Of a DNA stretch of 64,000 bases, positions 15,891 to 24,501 are shown in pieces. Positions within the stretch are counted from its first letter, which is position 1. Each line of letters begins with the position of its first letter. Source of the stretch: CAVTWY01 sp963738575 (GTDB lineage: Bacteria; Pseudomonadota; Gammaproteobacteria; Burkholderiales; Burkholderiaceae_C); NCBI GenBank assembly GCA_963738575.1, contig CAVTWY010000001.1:846986-910985 (forward strand), read 5' to 3'. The position numbers and the translations under genes are program-made. The notes under the pieces are model-generated. The model was not told the origin of the DNA. It did not search any database and saw only the letters and a list, made by a program, of their open reading frames with translations.

Positions 15891-16891
15891 CGCTCGACGC
15901 GTTATCACAAGCACTGCCGATGGTCTTCATGGCGATCATGGGGTTGGCCATGCTTGTCTACGTTGTTCTAGACGGCTTTGATTTGGGCGTTGGCATGCTG
16001 ATGCACCGCGCCGATGCGCACGACCGCGATGTGATGGTGGCGTCGATTGGCCCATTCTGGGACGCCAACGAGACGTGGTTGGTTTTGGGCGTGGGCGTGA
16101 TGCTGATTGCCTTCCCCAAGGCCCATGGCATCGTGTTGACAGCCCTTTATTTGCCTGTGGCTGTGATGCTGGTGGGGTTGACGCTGAGGGGTGTGGCCTT
16201 TGACTTTCGCGTCAAGGCCCGCGACCAGCACAAGCCCTTATGGAACCGAGCATTCATCGGGGGGTCGTTTATCGCGTCGATGGCGCAGGGTTGGATGCTG
16301 GGGCGCTACATCCTGGGTTTTGATGAAAGCACGGGCGCACTGATCTTTGCGGCAGCCATTGCCTTGGCCTTGCCCGCTGCTTACGTGCTGCTGGGTGCTG
16401 CGTGGCTGATCATGAAGAGTGAAGGCGCGCTGCAGCAGCGGGCCGTGCGTTGGGCGCGGTTGGCGTGGTTGCCGTTTGTGATCGGCATGGTGTTGATATC
16501 GCTGGCCACGCCGTGGATCAGCGTCACGGTGCGCGAGCGCTGGTTCACGATGCCCAACTTCATTGGCTTGTTGCCGATCCCCCTCACCACCGCCGTGGCG
16601 TTGGGTGCCACGCTTGCGGTGTTGAAGTCCAAGCGCGTGCTGGGCGCCCTTTGCTGGGTGCCGTTTGCCTTGGTGGTGCTGGTGTTTGTCCTGGGCGGGT
16701 TGGGGCTGGCCTACAGCGTCTACCCCTACGTGGTGATGGACCGCCTCACAGTATGGCAAGCCGCCAGCTCGCCAGCCGCCTTGCTGGCCATTTTTTGGGG
16801 TACCGCCATCACGGTGCCCGCCATCGCGTTTTACTCGCTTTATGCGTACCGAGTGTTCAGGGGCAAGACGACGGCGCTGAGTTATGGGTGA
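15887..16891 (+). CDS. cioB: Cytochrome bd-type ubiquinol oxidase subunit II (CioB-like)
   Basis: The 334-residue membrane partner of CioA has eight to nine helices. The N-terminal segment with VYVVLDGFDLGVGM and FWDANETWLVLGVG is characteristic of the CydB/CioB family. It overlaps cioA by 4 nt and the next gene by 8 nt, so all three are translationally coupled. It stabilises the haem subunit and lines the oxygen and proton channels. No small CydX-like gene was found between or after them. Confidence 0.94.
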   Translation: MTLDALSQALPMVFMAIMGLAMLVYVVLDGFDLGVGMLMHRADAHDRDVMVASIGPFWDANETWLVLGVGVMLIAFPKAHGIVLTALYLPVAVMLVGLTLRGVAFDFRVKARDQHKPLWNRAFIGGSFIASMAQGWMLGRYILGFDESTGALIFAAAIALALPAAYVLLGAAWLIMKSEGALQQRAVRWARLAWLPFVIGMVLISLATPWISVTVRERWFTMPNFIGLLPIPLTTAVALGATLAVLKSKRVLGALCWVPFALVVLVFVLGGLGLAYSVYPYVVMDRLTVWQAASSPAALLAIFWGTAITVPAIAFYSLYAYRVFRGKTTALSYG

Positions 16892-17354
16892 AAATGCAGG
16901 CCCGCCCCCGCAAGCAAAGGTGCATGATTTGACGGCCGCGCCTTCGGTTGACCCGCACCATGCAGGCCCCATCATCGTGTTTGACGCCATGTGCGTGCTG
17001 TGTTCAGCCAACGCGCAGTTTGTGCTGCGCTATGACAAGCGCTGCCGCTTTCGCCTGGCTTCCATGCAAGGTGACGTTGGGCAGGCGCTGTACCGCAAAC
17101 ACGGCATCGACCCTAACAACCCCAGCACGATGATTGTGGTGCAGGGCGAAAGTGTGCTGGCTGATTCAGACGCCGTGCTGTCAATCTACGCTGACTTGGG
17201 TTGGCCGTGGCGGGCGCTGGCCTGGGCGCGCGTGGTTCCCCGCTTGGTGCGTGACCCTTTCTACCGTTTTGTGGCACGCCATCGCTACCGCATCTTTGGT
17301 CGCCGTGACGTTTGCTGGATGCCAACGCCCGACCAAATGGATCGCGTTTTGTGA
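16884..17354 (+). CDS. DCC family thiol-disulfide oxidoreductase-like protein (DUF393)
   Basis: 156 residues. The signature IIVFDAMCVLCSANAQFVLR (DxxCxxC, residues 30-49) defines the DCC family, named for the conserved D-C-C. The C-terminal region YRFVARHRYRIFGRRDVCWM is also standard for the family. The fold is thought to be thioredoxin-like, but the physiological role is not settled. The start overlaps cioB by 8 nt and the end overlaps the next gene by 1 nt, tying it to the oxidase operon. A role in redox maturation of the oxidase is possible but only inferred from context. Confidence 0.88.
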   Translation: MGENAGPPPQAKVHDLTAAPSVDPHHAGPIIVFDAMCVLCSANAQFVLRYDKRCRFRLASMQGDVGQALYRKHGIDPNNPSTMIVVQGESVLADSDAVLSIYADLGWPWRALAWARVVPRLVRDPFYRFVARHRYRIFGRRDVCWMPTPDQMDRVL

Positions 17355-18979
17355 TGCGGGTGTTGGTGCTGGGGGGTTATGGCGGTTTTGGCGCACGGGT
17401 GTCTTTGCGGCTCGCAGCGGCCGGGCACGACGTTTTGGTGGCGGGCCGAGATCTTGGCAAGGCGCAAGCGCTGTGCATGGGCGGTGCGCGGCTCAGCCCG
17501 GTGGTGGTCGACCGGAACACGGGTGTTGTCGAAGCCCTTGCGCAGTTTCAGCCAACAGTCTTGGTGGATGCTGCGGGCCCGTTTCAAGGCAGCGATTGGC
17601 ATGTGCCCAAGGCCTGCATCGTCGCGGGTGTGCACTACTTTGACTTGGCCGATTCGCGTGAGTTTGTATTGGGCATCGAGGCCTTGAACAAAGCGGCGCA
17701 AGCGGCTGGTGTGGTGGTGGTGACGGGTGCCTCCAGCGTGCCAGCCCTGTCGGGAAGCGTGGTGCGGCAACTGGTGCAAGGCATGGAGCGGGTTTCGGCG
17801 ATTGAAGTGGCCATCAGTGCGTCCAATCGCGCGGCAGCCGGCGCGTCGGTGGCCGCTGCCATCCTGCATGGGGTGGGGCAGCCGTTGCGCCTTTGGCGCG
17901 GCGGGCGATGGCAGCTTGCGCACGGATGGCAATGGCTTGAACGCCAAGCGTTTTCGTTGGATGGTGGCCCTTCACTGGGCCAGCGTTGGGTTGCATTGTG
18001 CGACGTGCCTGACTTGGCCTTGTTGCCAAAGCGCGTGTTGGGTGAACCCGCGACAACTTTCAAGGCTGGCACCGAGTTGGCATTTCAAAATGGGGCACTT
18101 TGGGGGGTGAGCTGGTTGGTGCGCTGGGGTTGGTTAACGTCCATTCGCAGCATGGCGCGATGGCTGTTGCCTTTGCAGGGCATCACCCAAACACTTGGCA
18201 GTGACCGTTCGGGCATGCTTGTCCGAGTGTTTGGCTGGCGGGACCGCGTGCGTGTTGAGCGCCGCTGGACGCTGGTGGCCAGCGACGGCGACGGCCCCGA
18301 GATACCCGCCATGGCGGCACCCCTTCTAGTGAACGCGCTGGCTGAGGGCCATTTGAAGGCGGGCGCGGGCGACGCAGGCATGTTGCTTTCATTGGCGCAC
18401 TTTGCGCCCAGCTTTGACGCGCTGTCGATCAAGCATGAGCAGCGTGAGTTGGCGCAGCAGCCGTCGCTCTACCAACGGGTGATGGGCCCCGCCTATGACG
18501 CACTGCCAAGCAGCCTGAGGGCGGTGCACAACGTGTTGCGCAGTGCAGGTGCAGCGGGCGAGGCCGTCGTCACGCGTGGCACCCATCCGCTGGCAAGGTT
18601 GGTGGCTTGGGTGATGCGGTTTCCAAGTGAAGGCACACACGCTTTACATGTGCTGATGACCGAGCGCGATGGCGTCGAGACGTGGCGTCGTGACTTTGCT
18701 GGCCGAGCGTTTGAAAGCCGACTGCGCAAGCGTGGGCGCCGCCTGCAAGAGTCATTCGGCCCCTTGCACTTTGCCTTTGATTTGCCCAGCGACAGTATGG
18801 GCTTGTGCATGGTGATGCGTGCTTGGTGGCTGGGCCCCTTGCGATTGCCTTTGGCGCTGGCGCCTCGGTCGATTGCCCGCGAGTGGGGCGAGGGTGGACG
18901 CTTTCACTTTGATGTGCCCATCGCCTTGCCCGGCATCGGGCTGCTGGTGCACTACCGGGGATGGTTGGTGCCGATCTAG
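17354..18979 (+). CDS. Saccharopine dehydrogenase-like NAD(P)-binding protein with DUF4166 domain
   Basis: The 541-residue protein starts MRVLVLGGYGGFGARVSLRL, a Rossmann fold with GGYGGFGxR (residues 7-15). It has a saccharopine-dehydrogenase-like catalytic half with PTVLVDAAGPFQG (about 70-82) and a C-terminal third (from about 370: QPSLYQRVMGPAYDALPSSL) matching the DUF4166 pattern. ATG at 17354 forms a GTGATG junction with the preceding stop. It is the last gene of the cioAB-DCC run. The family is probably an oxidoreductase of lipid-like substrates; the actual reaction is unknown. Confidence 0.82.
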   Translation: MRVLVLGGYGGFGARVSLRLAAAGHDVLVAGRDLGKAQALCMGGARLSPVVVDRNTGVVEALAQFQPTVLVDAAGPFQGSDWHVPKACIVAGVHYFDLADSREFVLGIEALNKAAQAAGVVVVTGASSVPALSGSVVRQLVQGMERVSAIEVAISASNRAAAGASVAAAILHGVGQPLRLWRGGRWQLAHGWQWLERQAFSLDGGPSLGQRWVALCDVPDLALLPKRVLGEPATTFKAGTELAFQNGALWGVSWLVRWGWLTSIRSMARWLLPLQGITQTLGSDRSGMLVRVFGWRDRVRVERRWTLVASDGDGPEIPAMAAPLLVNALAEGHLKAGAGDAGMLLSLAHFAPSFDALSIKHEQRELAQQPSLYQRVMGPAYDALPSSLRAVHNVLRSAGAAGEAVVTRGTHPLARLVAWVMRFPSEGTHALHVLMTERDGVETWRRDFAGRAFESRLRKRGRRLQESFGPLHFAFDLPSDSMGLCMVMRAWWLGPLRLPLALAPRSIAREWGEGGRFHFDVPIALPGIGLLVHYRGWLVPI

Positions 18980-19009
18980 CGGCTTGGCGCGCGGCGAGCG
19001 AGCGCCCGC

Positions 19010-19387
19010 CTAAAGCGTCTCGCTTGGGTCAAAGTCCAGCTCCACCTTGGCGCCGTTGGGGTCGAAGCTGAACAACTGCCAGGTGCCAGCACCGGCTTGT
19101 TGGCGCAGGTCGTATTTGATGTTGCGTTCGTCAAAGCGCGCTTTGACGGCTTTGAGGTTGGTGCAGGTGAAGGCCATGTGGTCGATGACGCCTGCGCGCT
19201 GTGTGGGCATGGGGCGGCCAAAGTACATGTGCAGGATGGGGGCGGGGCCTTCGCCGTAGAGCCAAGCGCCGGGAAAGCCCAAGTCGGGGCGCGGCCCCAC
19301 GCGCAGCCCCAGCAAGTTGACGTAGTAGTCGAGCGTGGCTTGCTCGTCCTCGGCCATGATGGTGAAGTGGTTCATGCCGACGATCAT
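19010..19387 (-). CDS. VOC family protein (glyoxalase/dioxygenase fold)
   Basis: About 125 residues with paired beta-alpha-beta-beta-beta modules. GMNHFTIMAEDEQATLDYYV at the N-terminus provides the first metal histidine, GVIDHMAFTC the second-half histidine, and AKVELDFD the acidic ligand. This fits a metal-dependent vicinal-oxygen-chelate enzyme such as a glyoxalase or ring-cleavage relative. I set the start at the ATG at 19387 (MIVGMNHF); a longer frame begins at 19432. It is a single gene convergent with the preceding operon; its substrate is unknown. Confidence 0.85.
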   Translation of the reverse strand: MIVGMNHFTIMAEDEQATLDYYVNLLGLRVGPRPDLGFPGAWLYGEGPAPILHMYFGRPMPTQRAGVIDHMAFTCTNLKAVKARFDERNIKYDLRQQAGAGTWQLFSFDPNGAKVELDFDPSETL

Positions 19388-19478
19388 GGTGGTGCTCTTG
19401 AGACTGTTGCCTCCAATTGGATGGGGCATCATACGATCCCGACGCGTTCAGCCACAACCCACTAAATAATTCAAAGCG

Positions 19479-20621
19479 ATGGAGCCGTTCAAAAATTTAT
19501 TGAACCCCGCCCTGGTGCAAAGTGCAGGCCGTCGGCTGCAAGCGGTTGACGCCAAGTTTGACCGCAAGGCCTTCGAGCGATTGGCTTTGGACGGGCTGGA
19601 ATTGCTGGAGATGAAGGCCCGGACGGTGCAGATTGCCAAGGCTTTGCAAGCCACGTTGCCTCACGCCACGGCGACGCAGTTTGCCAAGTCGTGCAGCTTG
19701 CTCGAAGCGGCTTTGGGCCCACCTGTGGCAGTGGATGGGCTCGCGGGCGCGCGCAGCGACGTGAACGACGGCTTGGCCGGCTGGATCATCTGGCCGCTGG
19801 GCGAATTTGTGGCGCTTGCAGGTCTGCCACATCCACAGCGTGCGCTCAAGGCGCTGCATGCGCTAACCCAGCGACTGACCGCAGAGTTTTCGATCAGGCC
19901 TTTCATTGTTGAACACCCTGCGTTGGTGTTCGCCACCCTGCAAGGCTGGACGCAAGACCCCAGCGCCCACGTTCGCCGCCTGGCCAGTGAGGGCAGCAGG
20001 CCGCGGTTGCCTTGGGGGTTGCGCTTGCAATCGTTGGTGGCCGACCCGTCACCGACGTTGCCCATCCTGGCGGCGTTGCAAGACGACAGCAGCGACTACG
20101 TGCGCCGCAGCGTGGCCAACCACCTCAATGACATCGCCAAAGACCATCCTGATCTGGTGGTGAAATGGGTTGCGAAGTACCTCGAAGGGTCGACGCCTGA
20201 GCGCAGCGCGTTGCTCAAGCACGCCAGCCGCACGCTGATCAAAGATGGCCACGCTCCGATGCTGGCGCTGTGGGGTGCAGGCCAGGCGTTTGAGGGCAGA
20301 GCCAAGTTGTTGTTGTCAGCGCGTCAAGTGGCGGTGGGCGATACGTTGCAGTTGACCATCACGCTGACGTCAAAGTCGAAGGCGGCGCAGAAGCTTTTCA
20401 TTGATTACGTCGTGCAGCATCAAAAGGCCAACGGCAGCACCACACCCAAGGTTTTTAAAGGATGGGTGATGACGTTGGATGCCGGTGCGCAAGTGGTGCT
20501 GCAGAAAACGCATTCATTGCGCGAGGTCACAACGCGCAAATACCATGCAGGGCGGCACAGCGTGGTAGTGCAGATCAACGGCAAAGCCGTGGCCGAGCAG
20601 GCGTTTGAGTTGTCGATTTAA
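19479..20621 (+). CDS. DNA alkylation repair glycosylase, AlkC-like
   Basis: 380 residues. The first 270 form helical HEAT-like repeats with AlkC/AlkD signatures: ELLEMKARTVQIAKAL, WIIWPLGEFVALAG, HVRRLASEGSRPRLPW and DDSSDYVRRSVANHLNDIAK. The last 100 residues are beta-rich (ARQVAVGDTLQLTITLTSKS) and look like the immunoglobulin-like domain known in one AlkC subgroup. These enzymes excise N3- and N7-alkylated bases without base flipping. The gene stands alone, divergent from the VOC gene. Start at the ATG at 19479 (MEPFKNLLNPAL, typical of AlkC). Confidence 0.9.
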   Translation: MEPFKNLLNPALVQSAGRRLQAVDAKFDRKAFERLALDGLELLEMKARTVQIAKALQATLPHATATQFAKSCSLLEAALGPPVAVDGLAGARSDVNDGLAGWIIWPLGEFVALAGLPHPQRALKALHALTQRLTAEFSIRPFIVEHPALVFATLQGWTQDPSAHVRRLASEGSRPRLPWGLRLQSLVADPSPTLPILAALQDDSSDYVRRSVANHLNDIAKDHPDLVVKWVAKYLEGSTPERSALLKHASRTLIKDGHAPMLALWGAGQAFEGRAKLLLSARQVAVGDTLQLTITLTSKSKAAQKLFIDYVVQHQKANGSTTPKVFKGWVMTLDAGAQVVLQKTHSLREVTTRKYHAGRHSVVVQINGKAVAEQAFELSI

Positions 20622-20652
20622 CGCAGACCGCGACCTGCTGATGCGACCAGCG

Positions 20653-21012
20653 TCACTCGCGGCGAGGCTTCACCTTCTTGATGGGCGTGACGCTGGGCGT
20701 GTCGCCCGTTTGCCCTGAGAACAGCTTGGCCGCACGGCCTTTGATCTCGAGAAGTTCGGTGGGGGTGACCGAATATTTGCGGTTGAGCACGTCCACCGTG
20801 ACGCTGAACTCGACGTCTTGCTTGCCGTTGGACAGCATACCCATCGTGAACTCGTAATCTTGGCTGTCGGCCGGAAAGCCATCGGTGTCGACGTTGTGGT
20901 CAACGTACTCGACCGAGCGAATTTCGCCACTGGCCATGTCCAGCGAGCCCGTGGACTCAATGATGGTTTCTGACAATTCGTCAAAAATCTTGATCGGCAC
21001 TTTCAGATCCAC
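20653..21012 (-). CDS. Hypothetical protein, 119 aa
   Basis: A small acidic soluble protein beginning MDLKVPIKIFDELSETIIES. It is rich in beta-prone segments (EFSVTVDVLNRKYSVTPTEL) with a Lys/Arg-rich tail (KKVKPRRE). There is no signal peptide, membrane segment or motif I recognise. Strand and reading frame are supported by good codon use and an upstream GGAGTCCCCGTGG ribosome site. Convergent with the AlkC-like gene. Confidence 0.65.
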   Translation of the reverse strand: MDLKVPIKIFDELSETIIESTGSLDMASGEIRSVEYVDHNVDTDGFPADSQDYEFTMGMLSNGKQDVEFSVTVDVLNRKYSVTPTELLEIKGRAAKLFSGQTGDTPSVTPIKKVKPRRE

Positions 21013-21145
21013 GGGGACTCCTGCGATGGGGTTCTACTGGTTCCCATTGTCCCACTGAACGTCGCCCACCTGCTCGCGTCAAACCAACTGCGTTCATTGG
21101 TAGGATCGCGGCTCCCACCGTTCATTGCGCAGGAGTAGGTTGAAC

Positions 21146-21418
21146 ATGAATTTCAGAACCCTAGTTGCCGCTGTTGGTATTTGTGCGATGGCGCTCTCGT
21201 CAGCCGTGCAAGCCAACACCGTGAAAGACAAAGTCGAGACGGCCGACCGCGCCGTGACTGGCACGGCAACCAAGGCTCAAAACGCCACCGCTCGTGGTGT
21301 GAAGCGTGGCGCCAAGGGCGTTGAAAAAGGCGCAGCAGCAACCACCCGTGGCGTGAACAAGGCCAAGAAGAAGCTGCGCTTGCCACCCGGCGAGCCAGGT
21401 CCCATCAAACAGCCTTGA
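21146..21418 (+). CDS. Small exported basic protein
   Basis: 90 residues, ATG at 21146 preceded by AGGAGTAGG. A signal peptide (residues 1-24, FRTLVAAVGICAMALSSAVQ, then A-N) is followed by a strongly basic, Ala/Gly/Lys-rich low-complexity region (TATKAQNATARGVKRGAKGV) and a Pro-rich end. The repeated KGxxKGA-type pattern resembles small periplasmic or envelope-associated basic proteins common in Comamonadaceae. Function unknown. It could bind acidic polymers, which is only a guess from charge. Confidence 0.7.
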   Translation: MNFRTLVAAVGICAMALSSAVQANTVKDKVETADRAVTGTATKAQNATARGVKRGAKGVEKGAAATTRGVNKAKKKLRLPPGEPGPIKQP

Positions 21419-21421
21419 GCG

Positions 21422-21703
21422 TCAACTGACGAGTTGAACCCCACGTGTGAACGCGATGCGGTCCCTCAGGGGCTCGCTCGCTTCACTCGGTTTGGCGTAC
21501 GTCCAAGCTGCCTCGGGCAGCATTTCGCCGTTCACCAACAGCGAGTACCAAGTCTCATCGCCGTACTGCGCATGGCGGCTGCGATGGTTGCTTGAAAGCA
21601 GCAGTGCCATGTTGACACTGGCCTTTGGGAAGTAGTGTTCGCCGTCGACCACCACCACGTCATCACTTTGGGCGACGGTGGCACCCTGGAAGGTTGCTTT
21701 CAT
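21422..21703 (-). CDS. DUF427 domain protein
   Basis: 93 residues. The conserved elements of the DUF427 family are visible: the early strand pair with YFPKASVNM, the central ETWYSLLVNGEMLPEAAWTY and the ending SEPLRDRIAFTRGVQL (family pattern AAW.Y..P....PI..RIAF). It is cytoplasmic and small, usually single-domain; the biochemical function is unknown. It lies 4 nt upstream of the acnA end region on the same strand as acnA, so it may be cotranscribed downstream of it. Confidence 0.8.
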   Translation of the reverse strand: MKATFQGATVAQSDDVVVVDGEHYFPKASVNMALLLSSNHRSRHAQYGDETWYSLLVNGEMLPEAAWTYAKPSEASEPLRDRIAFTRGVQLVS

Positions 21704-21707
21704 GCTT

Positions 21708-24403
21708 TTAGGCCGCCAACAACTGCCTCAACACAAACGGCAAGATCCCGCCGTGTTTGTAGTAGTCCACCTCGATGGCGGTGTCAATGCGCAGCTTGAC
21801 GCTCACCTCGCGCTTGGTGCCGTTGCTTGACGTGATAACCAGCCGGGCGTCGTCTTGGGGTTTGACGGTGCTGTTCAATACCACGTCAATTTTCTCGTTG
21901 CCTTTGATGCCAAGGCTTTCCCAAGAGTCGTTGCCCTTGAACTGCAAAGGGAGCACGCCCATGCCGATCAGGTTGCTGCGGTGAATGCGCTCAAAGCTGC
22001 GCGCCACCACGGCTTTGATGCCGAGCAATTGCGTGCCTTTGGCGGCCCAGTCGCGGCTCGAGCCGGTGCCGTATTCTTCGCCCGCAAAAATCACCGTCGG
22101 GGTGCCAGCGGCCATGTACTTCATCGCGGCGTCATAGATGAACATCTTGTCGCCTGACGGTTGGTACAGCGTCACGCCGCCTTCTTCGCGGCCACCGTCG
22201 GCACTGGCGGGGATCATCAGGTTTTTGATGCGCACGTTGGCGAAGGTGCCGCGCATCATCACGTCGTGGTTGCCACGGCGCGCGCCGTAGCTGTTGAAGT
22301 CGGCCTTGCTCACGCCGTTGTCGACCAAGAACTTGCCGCCCGGGCTGGCTTCTTTGATGGCGCCCGCGGGTGAGATGTGGTCGGTGGTGATGCTGTCGCC
22401 AAACAGCGCCATGATGCGCGCCGCTTGCACGCCCGTGGCCGTGATCTTGGGCTCCATCGTGAAGCCGTCAAAGAAGGGCGGCTGTGCGATGTACGTGCTC
22501 TTGGGCCAGTTGTAGACCTGGCCTTTGACGCCGTTGACGGCCTCCCACAACTTGCCGGGGTTTTTGGACACGTTGCCGTAGTTTTCTTTGAAAGCCTTGG
22601 CGTTCATCGCAAACTTCATCAGCTTGTAGACCTCGTCGCTGGTGGGCCAGATGTCGCCCAAGAAGACGTCTTTGCCGCCTTTGCCTTTGCCCACAGGCTG
22701 CGTCATCAAATCGACGTTGACGTTGCCGGCGATGGCGTAGGCGACCACCAGCGGTGGGCTGGCCAAAAAGTTGGCCTTGAGATTGGGGTGTATGCGCGCT
22801 TCAAAGTTGCGGTTGCCCGAGAGCACGGCCGCGGCGATCAAGTCATTCTTGGTGATCACCTCGTTGATTTCAGCGGTTAGGTCGCCCGCATTGCCGATGC
22901 AGGTGGTGCAGCCATAAGCCGCCACGGCAAAGCCGAGTTTCTCCAGGTAGGGCAGCAAGCCCGCTTTGGTGAGGTACTCCGTCACAATGCGCGAGCCGGG
23001 GGCCAGTGACGTTTTGACATGGCCTTTGACGGTCAAGCCAGCGTCAACAGCCTTCTTGGCCAGCAGGCCTGCAGCCAACAACACGCCCGGGTTGGACGTG
23101 TTGGTGCACGACGTGATGGCGGCGATCAACACGTCGCCGTTTTTGATCTCCAAGCCGCTGGCGGTCTTGAAGCTTTGATGCAGCTTGGCGGCGGGTTGGT
23201 TAAAACCGTTGTCGGCAATGGGCTGGCTGAACAGCTCGCCAAACTTTTTGGACAAGTGGGTGATTTCGATGCGGTCTTGCGGGCGCTTGGGCCGGCCAGG
23301 CTGGGTGCCACAGTGGACAAATCGAGCTTAACGACGCTGGTGTAGTCGATGTCGCCGGCCTTGGCCACGCCGTACAGGCCTTGCGCTTTGAAGTAAGCCT
23401 CAAACGCTTTGATTTCGTCTTTGGTGCGGCCGGTGCCTTCAAAGTACTCAACCGTGCGCTCGTCAACCGGAAAGAAGCCCATGGTGGCGCCGTACTCGGG
23501 GGCCATGTTGGCAATGGTGGCGCGGTCGGGCAGGGCCAGGGTGCGTGTGCCTTCGCCAAAAAATTCAACAAACTTGCCCACCACTTTGTGCTTGCGCAAG
23601 ATCTCGGTGACCGTCAACACCAAGTCGGTGGCGGTGCAGCCCTCGCGCATCTTGCCGGTCAGCTCGAAACCAACCACGTCGGGGGTTAGGAAATAAACCG
23701 GCTGGCCCAACATGCCGGCTTCGGCTTCGATGCCGCCCACGCCCCAGCCCACAACGCCAATGCCGTTGATCATGGTGGTGTGGCTGTCGGTGCCCACCAG
23801 GCTGTCGGGGTAATAGGTGCCCGCCTTGTCTTTGTGCACACCGCGTGCCAGGTATTCGAGGTTGACTTGGTGCACGATGCCAAAGCCGGGGGGCACCACG
23901 CCGAAGGTGTCAAAGGCCTGCATGCCCCATTTCATGAACTCGTAGCGCTCTTGGTTGCGCTTGAACTCGAGCTTCATGTTGAGGTCGAGCGAATCTTTGC
24001 CACCGTAGTGATCGATCATCACCGAATGGTCAACCACCAAGTCGACCGGCACCAAGGGCTCGATGGTCTTGGGGTTCTTGCCCATGGCGGCGGCGACGTT
24101 GCGCATGGCGGCCAGGTCGGCCAGCAGCGGCACGCCGGTAAAGTCTTGCAGCACCACGCGCGCCACCACGAAAGGGATTTCGTCGCTGCGGTCGGCCTTG
24201 GGCTTCCAGTTGGCCAGCTGTTTGACGTGCGCCGCCGTGACCTTTTTGCCGTCGCAGTTGCGCAGCACGCTCTCCAACACGATGCGGATCGAAACCGGCA
24301 GCCGCTTGACGTTGGGGTATTGCTTGGCCAGCTCGGGCAGCGAGAAAAAGCGGCCTTTGGTGCCAGGAAGTGCTTTTTGGGTGGAGGCGAAGGCGTGGGT
24401 CAT
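21708..24403 (-). CDS. acnA: Aconitate hydratase A, one frameshift
   Basis: Aconitase interconverts citrate and isocitrate using a 4Fe-4S cluster. The N-terminal half (from MTHAFASTQKALPGTKGRFF at 24403) and C-terminal half (starting near SKKFGELFSQPIADNGFNQP) are in different frames. They join naturally if one G is added to GGG at 23289-23291 (minus strand CCC to CCCC), restoring LAGPKRPQDRIEITHLSKKF. Cluster cysteines are seen in ITSCTNTSNP and YGCTTCIGN. The combined length of about 898 residues fits AcnA/IRP-type enzymes. As this is a TCA-cycle enzyme with a single homopolymer-length difference, sequencing error is likelier than loss. Transcription is divergent from exonuclease I. Confidence 0.9.
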
Positions 24404-24501
24404 GGTGTGCGTCGGGGGGTTGGCGGTGGTGAGGTCTGATTGTGCCGGGTTAACCTTTCAAAAGGCTGAACCGGGCTGTTTCATCAGTTATTGTGCCAAC
24501 C

